A DNA stretch of 64,000 nucleotides from Microbacterium sp. zg-Y818. Lineage in GTDB: Bacteria; Actinomycetota; Actinomycetes; Actinomycetales; Microbacteriaceae. Of the stretch, positions 1 to 13,359 are shown one piece after another. Both the position numbers and the translations under genes were made by a program. Below the pieces are notes generated by a model. That model made no database searches, was not told where the DNA came from, and saw only the letters and a list, made by a program, of their open reading frames with translations. Every line of letters starts with the position of its first letter. Position 1 is the first letter of the stretch. Where the stretch lies: the NCBI RefSeq assembly GCF_030246905.1, contig NZ_CP126741.1:372001-436000 (forward strand), given 5' to 3'.

Positions 1-1030
1 CGACACGTCGCTGAAGGTTCCCCACGGCGAGCAGGGCACGATCATCGCCGTCAAGGAGTTCAACGCCGAGGACGGCGACGACGAGCTCGGCTCGGGCGTC
101 AACCGCCGGGTCGTGGTCTACATCGCCCAGAAGCGCAAGATCACCGAGGGTGACAAGCTCGCCGGCCGTCACGGCAACAAGGGCGTCATCGCGAAGATCC
201 TCCCCGTCGAGGACATGCCGTTCCTGGCGGACGGCACGCCCGTGCAGGTCGTGCTGAACCCGCTCGGCATCCCCGGTCGAATGAACTTCGGCCAGGTGCT
301 CGAGCTTCACCTCGGCTGGATCGCCCAGCAGGGCTGGAAGGTCGAGGGCACCCCGGAGTGGGCAGCCAACCTGCCGCAGGAGGCCTTCGAGGCAGCCCCC
401 GGCACGAAGGTCGCCACCCCGGTGTTCGACGGTGCGTTCGAGCAGGAGATCGCGGGTCTGCTGGATTCGACCCTGGTCAACCGCGACGGCGAGCGTCTCA
501 TCGACTCCACCGGAAAGACGCTGCTGTTCGACGGCCGCTCCGGAGAGCCGTTCCCCGCCCCGATCTCGGTCGGGTACATGTACATCCTGAAGCTGCACCA
601 CCTCGTGGACGACAAGATCCACGCGCGCTCCACCGGCCCGTACTCGATGATCACGCAGCAGCCGCTGGGTGGTAAGGCACAGTTCGGTGGCCAGCGCTTC
701 GGTGAGATGGAGGTGTGGGCCCTCGAGGCCTACGGCGCCGCCTACGCGCTGCAGGAGCTCCTCACGATCAAGTCCGACGACATCGTGGGCCGCGTCAAGG
801 TCTACGAGGCGATCGTCAAGGGCGAGAACATCCAGGAGCCCGGCATCCCCGAGTCCTTCAAGGTTCTGATGAAGGAGATGCAGTCGCTCTGCCTGAACGT
901 CGAGGTCCTCTCGGCAGACGGCACGGCGGTCAATCTCCGCGACGGCGACGACGAGGCGTTCCGCGCCGCGGAGGAGCTCGGAATCAACATCTCCACCCGG
1001 TTCGAGTCGACGTCGATCGACGAGATCTGA
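1..1030 (+). CDS. rpoB: RNA polymerase beta subunit, C-terminal part (5' truncated by window)
   Basis: This is the C-terminal ~343 residues of the beta subunit of DNA-directed RNA polymerase. The frame is open from base 2, so the gene continues off the left edge. Visible family signatures are GRHGNKGV in the active-site region, [15 protein letters not shown], and the clamp-proximal [24 protein letters not shown] that contacts beta'. The rifampicin-binding region lies upstream of the window and cannot be judged. The gene ends TGA at 1028-1030 and is followed by rpoC in the standard rpoBC order. Identification is certain from conserved blocks. Confidence 0.98.
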   Translation, partial: DTSLKVPHGEQGTIIAVKEFNAEDGDDELGSGVNRRVVVYIAQKRKITEGDKLAGRHGNKGVIAKILPVEDMPFLADGTPVQVVLNPLGIPGRMNFGQVLELHLGWIAQQGWKVEGTPEWAANLPQEAFEAAPGTKVATPVFDGAFEQEIAGLLDSTLVNRDGERLIDSTGKTLLFDGRSGEPFPAPISVGYMYILKLHHLVDDKIHARSTGPYSMITQQPLGGKAQFGGQRFGEMEVWALEAYGAAYALQELLTIKSDDIVGRVKVYEAIVKGENIQEPGIPESFKVLMKEMQSLCLNVEVLSADGTAVNLRDGDDEAFRAAEELGINISTRFESTSIDEI

Positions 1031-1042
1031 CCCGGACGATCC

Positions 1043-1067
1043 CGAGGGGCCGCCCTGCGGCCCCTCG
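1043..1067 (+). terminator. rpoB-rpoC intergenic hairpin
   Basis: Perfect 11-bp GC-rich stem with a CCT triloop (arms 1043-1053 and 1057-1067), immediately after rpoB. There is no clear T tract and rpoC follows at once. It is more likely an RNA-processing or attenuation hairpin than a full terminator. Confidence 0.55.
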
Positions 1068-1101
1068 ATCACCGAAAACTTTCTGAGACACAGGAGAACT
1101 A

Positions 1102-4977
<3,876 letters not shown>

Positions 4978-4981
4978 TGCG

Positions 4982-5007
4982 GGTGGGGCCGCTTCGGCGG
5001 CCCCACC
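4982..5007 (+). terminator. rpoBC terminator hairpin 1
   Basis: 11-bp perfect stem (4982-4992 / 4997-5007) closed by a stable TTCG tetraloop directly after the rpoC stop. There is no T-run, as is common for actinobacterial hairpin terminators. Confidence 0.75.
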
Positions 5008-5025
5008 GCCCCGCGCAGTGACACC

Positions 5026-5055
5026 AAGCGCCCCCGGTTCATTCCGGGGGCGCTT
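5026..5055 (+). terminator. rpoBC terminator hairpin 2
   Basis: Second perfect 12-bp stem (5026-5037 / 5044-5055) with a 6-nt loop, 18 nt after the first. Together they form a tandem terminator isolating rpoBC from the genes beyond. Confidence 0.75.
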
Positions 5056-5118
5056 CGTCGTCCGCGCGCCCATGGCGCCGCACCGCCGCCGACGACTACC
5101 GTGGGCACGGAGGTGACC

Positions 5119-5715
5119 ATGTCCAGGAGGGGTGAGCGCAGCGCGTGGCTGGCGTGGACGTTCGGCATCCTGAGCGCGGGGGTGGTGGCGGGCCTCGTGT
5201 GGCTGGCGTGGCCGGTGCTTCCGGCCGTCGTGAACGCCGCCGGTGACACGCTGGGCGGGCAGAGCGCCGAGGCCGGTGATGAGGAGAACCTGTCGGAGGG
5301 TCCCGCCGACTGCCGCAGGCTGTACTCCGATGCGCTGTGGGCGGGCCTGTCGTGGGAGCCCGGGTCCGATCTGGTGGAGGACCGCTCCGGGCCGGCTGTC
5401 ACGGCCGGCGACCTGGTGGACTCCGTGGCCCCGGAAGTGCGCTTCACGTGCACCTGGACCTCCGAGACGGGCACCATCGTCACCACTCTCGCCGACGCCG
5501 GCACCGACGCGGGGGAGCTGGCCCAGTCGATGCTGCCCGGCCTCGGCTACGGCTGCGCAACGGTGACGGACGACCGGATGCGCTGTACGCGGGCGGAGGG
5601 CGACGTCTTCGAGACCCTCGAGCTCGGCGACGGCCGATGGCTGTCGACGGTCGAGACCGCATGGCATCCCGAACGCTATGCCTCCCGCGTGGCCGAGGCG
5701 GTCTGGCGCGACTGA
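5119..5715 (+). CDS. membrane-anchored exported protein of unknown function
   Basis: 198 aa. I chose ATG 5119 because GGAGG lies at 5109-5113; an in-frame GTG at 5101 is possible but sits on a TACCGT -10-like hexamer. The protein has a short basic N terminus, one hydrophobic helix at about residues 10-32, then an acidic extracytoplasmic domain with four cysteines (ADCRRLY, FTCTWT, GYGCATV, MRCTRA), consistent with two disulfides. I recognise no family. It is most likely an N-in signal-anchored envelope protein, transcribed on its own after the rpoBC terminators. Confidence 0.75.
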   Translation: MSRRGERSAWLAWTFGILSAGVVAGLVWLAWPVLPAVVNAAGDTLGGQSAEAGDEENLSEGPADCRRLYSDALWAGLSWEPGSDLVEDRSGPAVTAGDLVDSVAPEVRFTCTWTSETGTIVTTLADAGTDAGELAQSMLPGLGYGCATVTDDRMRCTRAEGDVFETLELGDGRWLSTVETAWHPERYASRVAEAVWRD

Positions 5716-5861
5716 GCTCGTCGCTGCCGCATCGAGGCCGTGTCTGAAGGCATCGGCGCACCGAGTCCGACACACGACGGCACGCCTGCGCGGCCCCGGC
5801 CGGTGTGGGCGTTAGCCTCGGCACTGCGGTGGCACGTGTCTCCGCAGGAGGAGTGCATCCC

Positions 5862-6947
5862 ATGACCGACCCGAAGTACGGCGAGCCGGTGGAGGAACCC
5901 ACCTCGGTGGACGACGTCGTCGGACGCGCCCACGAGGGTCTGGCCGAGGCGGAAGCCGCCGGCCGCGATGCCACCGCCGAGGGCTACCCGACCGACTCCG
6001 CGTCGGCACCGTCCGCGACGGAGCCCGCCGCGTCGGAGCCCGTCGCGGCGACCGACACCCGCGACCCGCTGTCGCCGGACTACGAGCCCACCGACGACGA
6101 CTACGCTGCCGCCGGCTACGACCCGGCCGAGCCTGTGGCGCCGGTGCGCGACATGACCGACGCCCAGCCGGCAAGCTCTTCGGGCTACGACGCCGCCCAG
6201 AGCCCCGTCTACGACGTCTCCGAGGTTGTCGCGGCCGAGCGTGTCACGACGTACGACGCGCCCGAGACCACCGCCTCTGGCGCTTCTGTCGCTGACGAGT
6301 ACCAGCCGCCCGCCGCGGTGCCGTACGACTCGCCCGTCCTCACCCAGAGCGAGCCGGCCGTCGGCTTCGCCGGCAGCCCGCAGCCGATCTTCGTGCAGGC
6401 GCCCGAAGCGCCGCGCCCCCGCGGCAACCGCGGCGCCGCAGGTGCCATCGGCCTCGTCGCCGCCGTCGCCTTCGCCGTGCTGTACCTCGCCGCGTGGCTG
6501 GGCTTCGGTGCGATCGAGGGCGAGGTCACGGCCGAGAGCCTCGTCGACGTGACCCTGGACATCCTCGTCACCTGGGCGTTCTGGGTGCCCGTCGTGGTGT
6601 TCTTCCTCGCCTTCTGGCTGCTGGGCGCCGTCATCAACCGCGGCCGCTGGGCGCACTGGGTGATCTTCGGTCTGCTCGTGGGCTTCGCCTCGTACGGCGG
6701 ACACCTGCTGGGGCAGCTCTTCCAGGCGCCGTTCTGGCTGCTGAGCCCGAGCGAAGCGCGCGACCTGGTCGACGAGCAGCTGCTGGTGCCGCTGGCGGCC
6801 GTCGCCTTCATCCTGGGACGCGAACTGACCATCTGGTTCGGCGCGTGGGTGTCCGCGCGCGGTCGGCGCGTCACCGAGCTGAACGCCGAGGCGCAGCGCG
6901 AATACGAGCGCACGCTCGAGGCCGGGCCGCAGCTGTACCGCCCCTGA
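5862..6947 (+). CDS. polytopic membrane protein with acidic Pro/Ala-rich N-terminal tail
   Basis: 361 aa. ATG 5862 is chosen because AGGAGG lies at 5846-5851; the frame is also open further upstream. The first ~180 residues are a low-complexity acidic tail rich in A, P, D, E, T and Y, probably disordered and cytoplasmic. Four hydrophobic segments follow (starting about AGAIGLVAAVAFAVLYL, DILVTWAFWVPVVVFFL, WVIFGLLVGFASYGGHL, PLAAVAFILGRELTIWF) and then a short charged tail. I recognise no enzymatic motif. The stop overlaps the next start (TGATG), so the two are translationally coupled. Confidence 0.8.
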   Translation: MTDPKYGEPVEEPTSVDDVVGRAHEGLAEAEAAGRDATAEGYPTDSASAPSATEPAASEPVAATDTRDPLSPDYEPTDDDYAAAGYDPAEPVAPVRDMTDAQPASSSGYDAAQSPVYDVSEVVAAERVTTYDAPETTASGASVADEYQPPAAVPYDSPVLTQSEPAVGFAGSPQPIFVQAPEAPRPRGNRGAAGAIGLVAAVAFAVLYLAAWLGFGAIEGEVTAESLVDVTLDILVTWAFWVPVVVFFLAFWLLGAVINRGRWAHWVIFGLLVGFASYGGHLLGQLFQAPFWLLSPSEARDLVDEQLLVPLAAVAFILGRELTIWFGAWVSARGRRVTELNAEAQREYERTLEAGPQLYRP

Positions 6948-7417
6948 TGCCCGAGCGCGAGGGGATGGCGCCGGCTACGGCGATCGTCTTCGCGCTGGTC
7001 GGATACTTCGCACTCCTCGTCTGCGGGCTGGGCGTGACGAGCCTCGTCAGTAACAGGAGCGTGCTCGTGGCGCCCGGCGCCGGGCCCATTCCCGGCGTCG
7101 TGGGCGCGGCGGTCTCGATCGTGGCAGTCGCCCTCGTGCTGGTCATCACGCTGCGGGCGCCGCGTCCGTCGTACGGCGTCGCGGCACTGACCGCGCTCAT
7201 GGCGTTTCTCGGCTACGTCCTCGGTCTCGTCATCGGGGTGGTGGTCGCCGGTGTCGACGCGGGGCTGCTGGCAGCGCTGACGGGGAGCTTCGTGCTGTCG
7301 TGGTTCGCCGTCGTGGTCGCCGCCGTCGGAGCGGTCGCGGGGTGGGCCGCCGTCGCACTCGTGCGCACGCGGGCCGACCGGCCCCGCTGGCCCTGGGAGA
7401 ACGACGAGGACGAGTGA
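6947..7417 (+). CDS. small polytopic membrane protein, unknown function
   Basis: 156 aa, starting at ATG 6947 inside the TGATG overlap with the preceding membrane-protein gene. Longer frames extending back to 6494 would overlap that gene deeply and are rejected. Four hydrophobic helices are visible (AIVFALVGYFALLVCGLGV; GVVGAAVSIVAVALVLVITL; AALTALMAFLGYVLGLVIG; LLAALTGSFVLSWFAVVVAA plus continuation), ending in a charged RPRWPWENDEDE tail. Coupling suggests it acts with the upstream membrane protein. Function unknown. Confidence 0.75.
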   Translation: MPEREGMAPATAIVFALVGYFALLVCGLGVTSLVSNRSVLVAPGAGPIPGVVGAAVSIVAVALVLVITLRAPRPSYGVAALTALMAFLGYVLGLVIGVVVAGVDAGLLAALTGSFVLSWFAVVVAAVGAVAGWAAVALVRTRADRPRWPWENDEDE

Positions 7418-7484
7418 ACACGGGGCGGATCGCCACCGCCGCGGCGGGGCGATCAGTGCGCCCGGGGCCGCGGCAGGCGAGAAT

Positions 7485-8153
7485 GTGACGGTGGAGCGCT
7501 CGCTTGAGACGCAGGTCAGCCAGGCCGTCGACGCCTGGCTGCGCTGGCTGCCGCGCTGGGAGCCGGCCACGCACCGGGGCCGCATCGCGCCGTGCCGGCG
7601 GTGCTTCGGCTCGCCGGTGCTGTCGGCGGCGGGACTCGGCTCCGATGTTCCGCACGGCGTGCAGCACGGGTTGTCCACGCGCATCAAGACCATCGTCGAC
7701 CACGCGGTCGCGCAATACACCTCGCAGAACCTGCCGATGCTGCAGGCCGAGCTCGACCAGCAGGCGGCCCGCAACCGGGCGCGCAGCTACCGCCCGGCCG
7801 AGAACCTGGAGCCGGAATTCGAAGGGCTGCCGCTGGATCCGGAGCCCGTCCCCGGCGCCCCGTTCCTCTTCACCATCGCGGGCATGGCGGAGGAGGCGGA
7901 AGCGGACGTGCCGGAGCTGCCTCCTCTCAGCCCCGAGGCCAAGGCCGCGCTCCGACAGGAGGTGGGCCTGGCGGACGACTACGCCAACATGATCGGCCGG
8001 GAGATCTGCGCCGTGCTGCTGCGCCATCGCCTGCGCATCCAGGCGGGGGTGACGCAGTACGTCGAACCGCAGATCACCGCGATGCTCGATGAGCTGACCC
8101 GGTCGCTCGACGCCCCCTTCGGACCTGACCTGGACGGCGCGGAGCCGGCGTGA
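7485..8153 (+). CDS. conserved hypothetical protein with a CxxC motif
   Basis: 222 aa, with GTG 7485 as start (GTG 7491 is an alternative). No membrane segment. Residues ~38-41 carry CRRC, which could bind metal or form a disulfide. The middle is charged and Gln/Arg-rich (AELDQQAARNRARSYRP), followed by a Pro-rich stretch and a C-terminal helical region (LRQEVGLADDYANMIGREICAVLLRHR). I do not recognise a family I can defend. It lies between a membrane-protein pair and an FHA-domain protein on the same strand. Confidence 0.65.
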   Translation: MTVERSLETQVSQAVDAWLRWLPRWEPATHRGRIAPCRRCFGSPVLSAAGLGSDVPHGVQHGLSTRIKTIVDHAVAQYTSQNLPMLQAELDQQAARNRARSYRPAENLEPEFEGLPLDPEPVPGAPFLFTIAGMAEEAEADVPELPPLSPEAKAALRQEVGLADDYANMIGREICAVLLRHRLRIQAGVTQYVEPQITAMLDELTRSLDAPFGPDLDGAEPA

Positions 8154-8273
8154 CGTGCTCGAGTGACGGCGGGGTCGTCGCCGGCCCTATGGTGGAGGCA
8201 TCGTGCGTCGCGGGGCTTCCCGCGCGGCTTGTCTGGGAGGAGGCGTGGACGCGGCGTCGCGTCCGAGACCATC

Positions 8274-9908
8274 GTGTCCGATAGCTTCTCGACCGCCCCC
8301 CTCGTGCTCGTTCTGCTGCTCGGTGTGATCCCCGCGGTCGCCGTGTACGTGTGGACCGCCCTGGCCCTCTCCGCCGTCTTCGCCAAGATGGGCCAGGAGA
8401 CCTGGCGCGCCTGGGTCCCGATCGTCAACCAGGTGACCCTGCTGATGGTCGCCGGCATGTCCGGGTGGTTGTTCCTGCTCGTGCTGATCCCGGTCCTCGG
8501 GGCGGTGGCGTTCTGGGTGGCGACGATCGTCGCCGTCCACCGCATCAACCGGGCGTTCGGTCTCGGCGGCGGTATGACGCTGCTGGCCGCCGTGCTGTTC
8601 CCGGTGTGGGCGAGCGTCGTCGGGTTCGGCGTCGCGCGCTGGCAGAGGACGGATGCCGTGAGCGCGCCGGCCTACGCCCGCATCGGCGACGCCGCCTCGG
8701 GCGACGCGATCGCGGACCGCGATGCGCTCGCGCCGGTCCCCGTCACAGCGCCGGGCGCCTCGCAGCCGGCCCCCGTCGCCGATGACGAGCCTTCCGCGCA
8801 GCCGGTGCCGTCCTCGCAGCCGGTGCCGTCCTCGCAGCCCGTGCCGTCGTCGACGCACGTGCCGGCCGAGGAGGTCGGCGCCCCCGCACCCGCCCCTGCG
8901 GCGGCGTCGGCGTGGGCTCCGCCATCACGGGTGCCGACGGCCCCTGTCGACCGCGTCGCGGCGGCAGCGGTCGCGCCCGCCGACGATTCCGGCTCCGACC
9001 CTGCTACCGATTCCGCAGGACCCACCCAGCCCGATGCCCGGTCTGCCGATCCCGTTCCGTGGGCGCCGGCGCCGCCGCCCACGCCGGAACCGGTGGCACC
9101 CGCGACCCCGTCCGCCGCCTCGTTCGACCAGCGGTGGGCGAGCGGGTTCGACGAGGTGTCGGCGATCTCCCAACCGCCGGAGGGCGAGCCGGTGCCCGCT
9201 CGCCCCGTGGCCACGGGCATGCCCGCCCTGATGGAAGACGGCGCGACCGGTCCCGAGCGCGCCCGGACCGGTGACGCTTCGCCGCCGCGCGCTGCCGCGG
9301 AGCCGGTCGCCGCGGTCGCCCCGGCCTCCCGCGCGCGACTGCGCACCGCCCCGGTCGACATCGACCCCGCGCTGCGCGTCACCCGTGCGCCCGCCGCACC
9401 GCGGCGCGACGTCGCCACCCCGGGCCCGGAATTCCCCCTCGACACCGACGACGAGGTCTCGGCGGTCGCCGGTGCCCCCGTCGCGGGGGCGCCGCGCGCG
9501 GCCCGGGGCGACGTGACGCGGGCCGGGGCGCCCGAGGACTTCGTCGACCAGACGGTGATCGCCCGCCGTCGCCGGGTGGTGTGGGCGCTCCAGCCCGCGT
9601 CGGGCGCCGCGATCGACCTGACCGCCGACGTCGTGATCCTCGGACGCCAGCCGGCATCCGACCCCGCCCACCGCGGCGCACAGCTGGTCGCCGTCCCCGA
9701 CGACACCCGCACCGTCTCTAAGACCCATGCGCGGCTCGAGCTGCGCGGCGACCGCTGGAGCATCACCGACCTCGGCTCGACGAACGGCGTCATGCTGCCG
9801 ACCCTCATGGGTACCGAGGTCGAGGCCGAGCCGGGCGCCGAGCTCGCGCCGGGGGAGCGGTTCCTGCTGGGTGACGCCGCCTACCGGCTGGTGCGCACCG
9901 ACGGGTGA
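8274..9908 (+). CDS. membrane protein with C-terminal FHA phosphothreonine-binding domain
   Basis: About 544 aa from GTG 8274. The start is uncertain, since the frame is open upstream to 8163. The N-terminal ~110 residues contain three hydrophobic helices with the motif ALSAVFAKMGQETWRAWVPIVNQ, resembling the DUF5684-type membrane domain. A long disordered Pro/Ala-rich linker (~residues 130-420) includes an 18-nt tandem repeat. The C-terminal ~100 residues are an FHA domain with the diagnostic GR, SKTHARLEL and DLGSTNGVML motifs. FHA domains bind pThr peptides, so this is probably a membrane sensor or scaffold read by Ser/Thr kinases. No kinase gene is present in the window. Confidence 0.85.
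   Translation: MSDSFSTAPLVLVLLLGVIPAVAVYVWTALALSAVFAKMGQETWRAWVPIVNQVTLLMVAGMSGWLFLLVLIPVLGAVAFWVATIVAVHRINRAFGLGGGMTLLAAVLFPVWASVVGFGVARWQRTDAVSAPAYARIGDAASGDAIADRDALAPVPVTAPGASQPAPVADDEPSAQPVPSSQPVPSSQPVPSSTHVPAEEVGAPAPAPAAASAWAPPSRVPTAPVDRVAAAAVAPADDSGSDPATDSAGPTQPDARSADPVPWAPAPPPTPEPVAPATPSAASFDQRWASGFDEVSAISQPPEGEPVPARPVATGMPALMEDGATGPERARTGDASPPRAAAEPVAAVAPASRARLRTAPVDIDPALRVTRAPAAPRRDVATPGPEFPLDTDDEVSAVAGAPVAGAPRAARGDVTRAGAPEDFVDQTVIARRRRVVWALQPASGAAIDLTADVVILGRQPASDPAHRGAQLVAVPDDTRTVSKTHARLELRGDRWSITDLGSTNGVMLPTLMGTEVEAEPGAELAPGERFLLGDAAYRLVRTDG
8799..8852 (+). repeat. 18-nt tandem repeat, three copies, in FHA-protein linker
   Basis: Three consecutive 18-nt units (8799, 8817, 8835) encode QPVPSS repeats within the disordered linker. 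The last copy differs slightly. Copy number could vary by slippage. Confidence 0.85.
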
Positions 9909-9915
9909 CCGCCGT

Positions 9916-9944
9916 TTGACCGCTTGGCCCCGCGCGCGTATCAT
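9916..9944 (+). promoter_or_regulatory. str operon (rpsL) promoter
   Basis: TTGACC (9916-9921), 17-nt spacer, TATCAT (9939-9944): close to the housekeeping sigma consensus. The transcript would start near 9951, leaving a leader of ~190 nt before rpsL. This promoter lacks the GCGACACGCCCG element seen at the S10, infA and rRNA promoters. Confidence 0.8.
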
Positions 9945-9950
9945 GGAGCG

Positions 9951-10144
9951 GGTGTGCGCATTGCGCGCTCTGTGTCGTGCCGTGGTACGGGACGAGCACG
10001 GAACGCGCCGCACCTGAGGGACCGGTCTGCGAACAGGCCACCCCCACGGCATATCCACCACGAACGCTCGGCGATTCCCGCCGCGCCGGTGGATCTGTGG
10101 TGAAACCACGACGCTGTCACCGTGCAGCATTACAAGGAGAGAAC
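9951..10144 (+). other. structured 5' leader of the str operon
   Basis: Leader of about 190 nt with no convincing ORF. It contains a GTGGT/ACCAC hairpin (10097-10109) and a longer-range pairing of ATCCACC (10053-10059) with GGTGGAT (10088-10094). It may carry S12/S7 feedback regulation, but I recognise no known leader class. Confidence 0.4.
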
Positions 10145-10513
10145 GTGCCAACCATTCAGCAGTTGGTTCGCAAGGGTCGCTCGCCGAAGGTCGTCAAGAC
10201 CAAGGCTCCCGCCCTGAAGTCGAACCCGCAGCAGGCCGGGGTCTGCACCCGCGTCTACACGACCACGCCGAAGAAGCCGAACTCGGCGATGCGCAAGGTC
10301 GCCCGTGTCAAGCTCCGCAACGGCACCGAGGTCACCGCCTACATCCCCGGTGAGGGACACAACCTGCAGGAGCACTCGCTGGTGCTCGTGCGCGGTGGTC
10401 GTGTGAAGGACCTTCCGGGTGTCCGTTACAAGATCGTCCGTGGCGCCCTGGATACCCAGGCCGTCAAGAACCGCAAGCAGGCCCGCAGCCGCTACGGCGC
10501 GAAGAAGGGTTGA
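10145..10513 (+). CDS. rpsL: 30S ribosomal protein S12
   Basis: 122 aa, starting at GTG 10145 behind AAGGAGAG (10134-10141). S12 lies at the decoding centre on the 30S subunit. The conserved [13 protein letters not shown] and [12 protein letters not shown] loops are intact. The lysines that mutate in streptomycin resistance (K43 and K88, E. coli numbering with Met) are both wild type, so nothing here predicts streptomycin resistance. First gene of the str operon, 5 nt before rpsG. Confidence 0.99.
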   Translation: MPTIQQLVRKGRSPKVVKTKAPALKSNPQQAGVCTRVYTTTPKKPNSAMRKVARVKLRNGTEVTAYIPGEGHNLQEHSLVLVRGGRVKDLPGVRYKIVRGALDTQAVKNRKQARSRYGAKKG

Positions 10514-10518
10514 GTTAG

Positions 10519-10989
10519 ATGCCTCGTAAGGGACCCGCCCCGAAGCGCCCGGTCGTCAACGACCCGGTCTACGGCGCACCGATCGTCAGCCAGCTCGTCA
10601 ACAAGATCCTCGTCGATGGCAAGAAGTCCATCGCCGAGTCGATCGTGTACACCGCCCTGCGCGGTGTCGAGGCCAAGAACGGCCAGGACGCAGTTGCCAC
10701 CCTCAAGAAGGCGCTCGACAACGTGCGCCCCACCCTCGAGGTCAAGAGCCGCCGCGTCGGTGGCTCGACCTACCAGGTGCCGGTCGAGGTCAAGCCTCAC
10801 CGCGCCAACACGCTGGCGCTGCGTTGGCTCGTCAGCTACGCGAAGGGTCGTCGTGAGAAGACGATGACCGAGCGCCTCCAGAACGAGATCCTGGATGCCT
10901 CGAACGGCCTGGGTGCCGCGGTCAAGCGCCGTGAGGACACCCACAAGATGGCCGAGTCGAACCGCGCCTTCGCCCACTACCGCTGGTAA
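10519..10989 (+). CDS. rpsG: 30S ribosomal protein S7
   Basis: 156 aa, ATG 10519. S7 nucleates assembly of the 30S head and contacts the E site. The N-terminal [31 protein letters not shown] and the C-terminal AHYRW are all typical. The ribosome-binding site lies in the 3' end of rpsL, implying coupled translation. A hairpin separates it from fusA. Confidence 0.99.
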   Translation: MPRKGPAPKRPVVNDPVYGAPIVSQLVNKILVDGKKSIAESIVYTALRGVEAKNGQDAVATLKKALDNVRPTLEVKSRRVGGSTYQVPVEVKPHRANTLALRWLVSYAKGRREKTMTERLQNEILDASNGLGAAVKRREDTHKMAESNRAFAHYRW

Positions 10990-11007
10990 ACCTCCGTCGA
11001 CGGTCCG

Positions 11008-11031
11008 GGGGTCGGATGAAGATCCGACCCC
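11008..11031 (+). terminator. rpsG-fusA intergenic hairpin
   Basis: Perfect 10-bp stem (11008-11017 / 11022-11031) with a GAAG loop. CGACGG/CCGTCG outside it (10998-11003 / 11037-11042) can extend the structure. There is no T tract. Probably an attenuating or processing hairpin within the str operon. Confidence 0.55.
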
Positions 11032-11090
11032 TGGGCCCGTCGGTGGGGCCAGCACCCCGCGACATCCGCAACGAAACGTAAGGACACCCC

Positions 11091-13205
11091 GTGGCACAAG
11101 ACGTGCTCACCGACCTCAACAAGGTCCGCAACATCGGCATCATGGCCCACATCGATGCCGGCAAGACGACGACGACCGAGCGCATCCTCTTCTACACGGG
11201 CGTCAACCACAAGCTCGGTGAGACGCACGACGGCGCCTCGACCACCGACTGGATGGAGCAGGAGAAGGAGCGCGGCATCACGATCACGTCTGCCGCCGTG
11301 ACCTGCTTCTGGAACAAGAACCAGATCAACATCATCGACACCCCCGGCCACGTCGACTTCACGGTCGAGGTCGAGCGTTCGCTGCGCGTGCTCGACGGTG
11401 CCGTCGCCGTCTTCGACGGCAAGGAGGGCGTCGAGCCCCAGTCCGAGACCGTCTGGCGTCAGGCCGACAAGTACGACGTCCCCCGCATCTGCTTCGTCAA
11501 CAAGATGGACAAGCTGGGTGCTGACTTCTACTTCACCGTCGACACCATCATCAAGCGTCTGGGCGCCAAGCCCCTCGTGCTGCAGCTGCCCATCGGCGCT
11601 GAGAACGACTTCGTCGGCGTCATCGACCTCGTCGAGATGCGCGCTCTGGTATGGCCCGGCGACTCCAAGGGTGACGTCACCATGGGCGCCAAGTACGAGG
11701 TGCAGGAGATTCCCGCCGACCTCGCCGACCGTGCCGCCGAGTACCGCGAGAAGCTGCTCGAGACCGTCGCCGAGACCGACGAGGTCCTGCTGGAGAAGTA
11801 CTTCGGCGGCGAGGAGCTCACGCTCGCCGAGATCAAGGGTGCGATCCGCAAGCTCACCGTCAACGGTGACCTGTACCCCGTGCTCTGCGGCTCGGCGTTC
11901 AAGAACCGCGGCGTGCAGCCGATGCTCGACGCGGTCGTGGACTACCTCCCCTCGCCCCTGGACGTGCCCGCCATCGAGGCGCACGACCCCAAGGACGAAG
12001 AGAAGATCATCGAGCGCCACCCCGACGCCAACGACCCGTTCGCCGCGCTGGCGTTCAAGGTCGCGGTGCACCCCTTCTTCGGTCGCCTGACCTACATCCG
12101 CGTGTACTCCGGTCACCTGGACTCGGGCGCTCAGGTGGTCAACTCCACCAAGGGCAAGAAGGAGCGCATCGGCAAGATCTTCCAGATGCACGCCAACAAG
12201 GAGAACCCGGTCGACTCGGTCACCGCGGGCAACATCTACGCCGTCATCGGCCTCAAGGACACCACCACCGGTGACACCCTGGCCGACCCGGCGCAGCCCG
12301 TCGTGCTGGAGTCGATGACGTTCCCCGAGCCGGTCATCGAGGTCGCGATCGAGCCCAAGACCAAGGCCGACCAGGAGAAGCTGGGTCTGGCGATCCAGAA
12401 GCTGGCCGAAGAGGACCCGACCTTCCGCACCGAGCTGAACCCCGAGACGGGTCAGACCGTCATCAAGGGCATGGGCGAGCTGCACCTGGACATCCTGGTC
12501 GACCGCATGAAGCGCGAGTTCCGCGTCGAGGCGAACGTCGGCAAGCCCCAGGTGGCATACCGCGAGACGATCCGCAAGGCCGTCGAGCGTCACGACTACA
12601 CCCACAAGAAGCAGACCGGTGGTTCGGGTCAGTTCGCGAAGATCCAGTTCGCGATCGAGCCGCTCGAGGTCACGGCCGACAAGACGTACGAGTTCGAGAA
12701 CAAGGTCACCGGTGGCCGCATCCCGCGCGAGTACATCGAGCCGACCAACCAGGGCTTCCAGGACGCGATGAACGTCGGCGTGCTCGCCGGCTACCCCATC
12801 GTGGGCGTCAAGGCCACCCTGCTCGACGGCGCCTCGCACGACGTGGACTCCTCGGAGATGGCGTTCAAGATCGCCGGCTCCATGGGCTTCAAGGAAGCGC
12901 TGCGCAAGGCGAACCCCGTCATCCTCGAGCCGCTCATGAGCGTCGAGGTGCGTACTCCCGAGGAGTACATGGGAGACGTCATCGGCGACCTGAACTCGCG
13001 TCGTGGCCAGATCCAGTCGATGGAGGATGCCGCCGGCGTCAAGGTCGTGCGCGCTCTGGTGCCGCTGTCCGAGATGTTCGGCTACATCGGCGACCTGCGC
13101 TCGAAGACCTCGGGCCGTGCCGTCTACTCGATGGAATTCGACAGCTACGCCGAGGTTCCTCGCGCGGTGGCCGACGAGATCGTCCAGAAGAACAAGGGCG
13201 AATAA
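11091..13205 (+). CDS. fusA: elongation factor G
   Basis: 704 aa, GTG start at 11091. EF-G is the translocase GTPase of the ribosome. Domain I shows the P-loop AHIDAGKTT, switch I with RGITITSA, G3 DTPGHVDF, and G4 NKMDKLG. Domains II-V follow, with the ribosome-facing tip loop near [14 protein letters not shown] and the C-terminal [20 protein letters not shown] region. Length and motifs are normal. It sits in the canonical rpsG-fusA-tuf order. Confidence 0.99.
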   Translation: MAQDVLTDLNKVRNIGIMAHIDAGKTTTTERILFYTGVNHKLGETHDGASTTDWMEQEKERGITITSAAVTCFWNKNQINIIDTPGHVDFTVEVERSLRVLDGAVAVFDGKEGVEPQSETVWRQADKYDVPRICFVNKMDKLGADFYFTVDTIIKRLGAKPLVLQLPIGAENDFVGVIDLVEMRALVWPGDSKGDVTMGAKYEVQEIPADLADRAAEYREKLLETVAETDEVLLEKYFGGEELTLAEIKGAIRKLTVNGDLYPVLCGSAFKNRGVQPMLDAVVDYLPSPLDVPAIEAHDPKDEEKIIERHPDANDPFAALAFKVAVHPFFGRLTYIRVYSGHLDSGAQVVNSTKGKKERIGKIFQMHANKENPVDSVTAGNIYAVIGLKDTTTGDTLADPAQPVVLESMTFPEPVIEVAIEPKTKADQEKLGLAIQKLAEEDPTFRTELNPETGQTVIKGMGELHLDILVDRMKREFRVEANVGKPQVAYRETIRKAVERHDYTHKKQTGGSGQFAKIQFAIEPLEVTADKTYEFENKVTGGRIPREYIEPTNQGFQDAMNVGVLAGYPIVGVKATLLDGASHDVDSSEMAFKIAGSMGFKEALRKANPVILEPLMSVEVRTPEEYMGDVIGDLNSRRGQIQSMEDAAGVKVVRALVPLSEMFGYIGDLRSKTSGRAVYSMEFDSYAEVPRAVADEIVQKNKGE

Positions 13206-13212
13206 CCCTGGG

Positions 13213-13250
13213 GCCGGGAGCTCGCCTCACCTTCGCGGTGAGCTCCCGGC
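13213..13250 (+). terminator. fusA-tuf intergenic hairpin
   Basis: 11-bp perfect stem (13213-13223 / 13240-13250), with an alternative inner stem CTCACC/GGTGAG (13226-13231 / 13237-13242). A CCCAACTGAATACCC sequence at 13256-13270 follows and resembles the hairpin-distal motif seen at other ribosomal-operon joints. Confidence 0.55.
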
Positions 13251-13359
13251 ATCCACCCAACTGAATACCCACCTGTCTACTAGACTGAACCAATCCCCGT
13301 AGCGCCCCGGTCGCAATCCAGCGCCCGTTGCACTACACGACTGTCCTGAGGAGGACCCA

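Noticed and set aside
6494..7417. 307-codon version of the small membrane-protein gene
   Set aside because: It would overlap the preceding membrane-protein gene by 450 nt out of frame. The TGATG junction at 6947 gives a normal coupled start.
10145..10513. Streptomycin-resistance alleles in rpsL
   Set aside because: Both key lysines (positions 43 and 88) and the surrounding loops are wild type.
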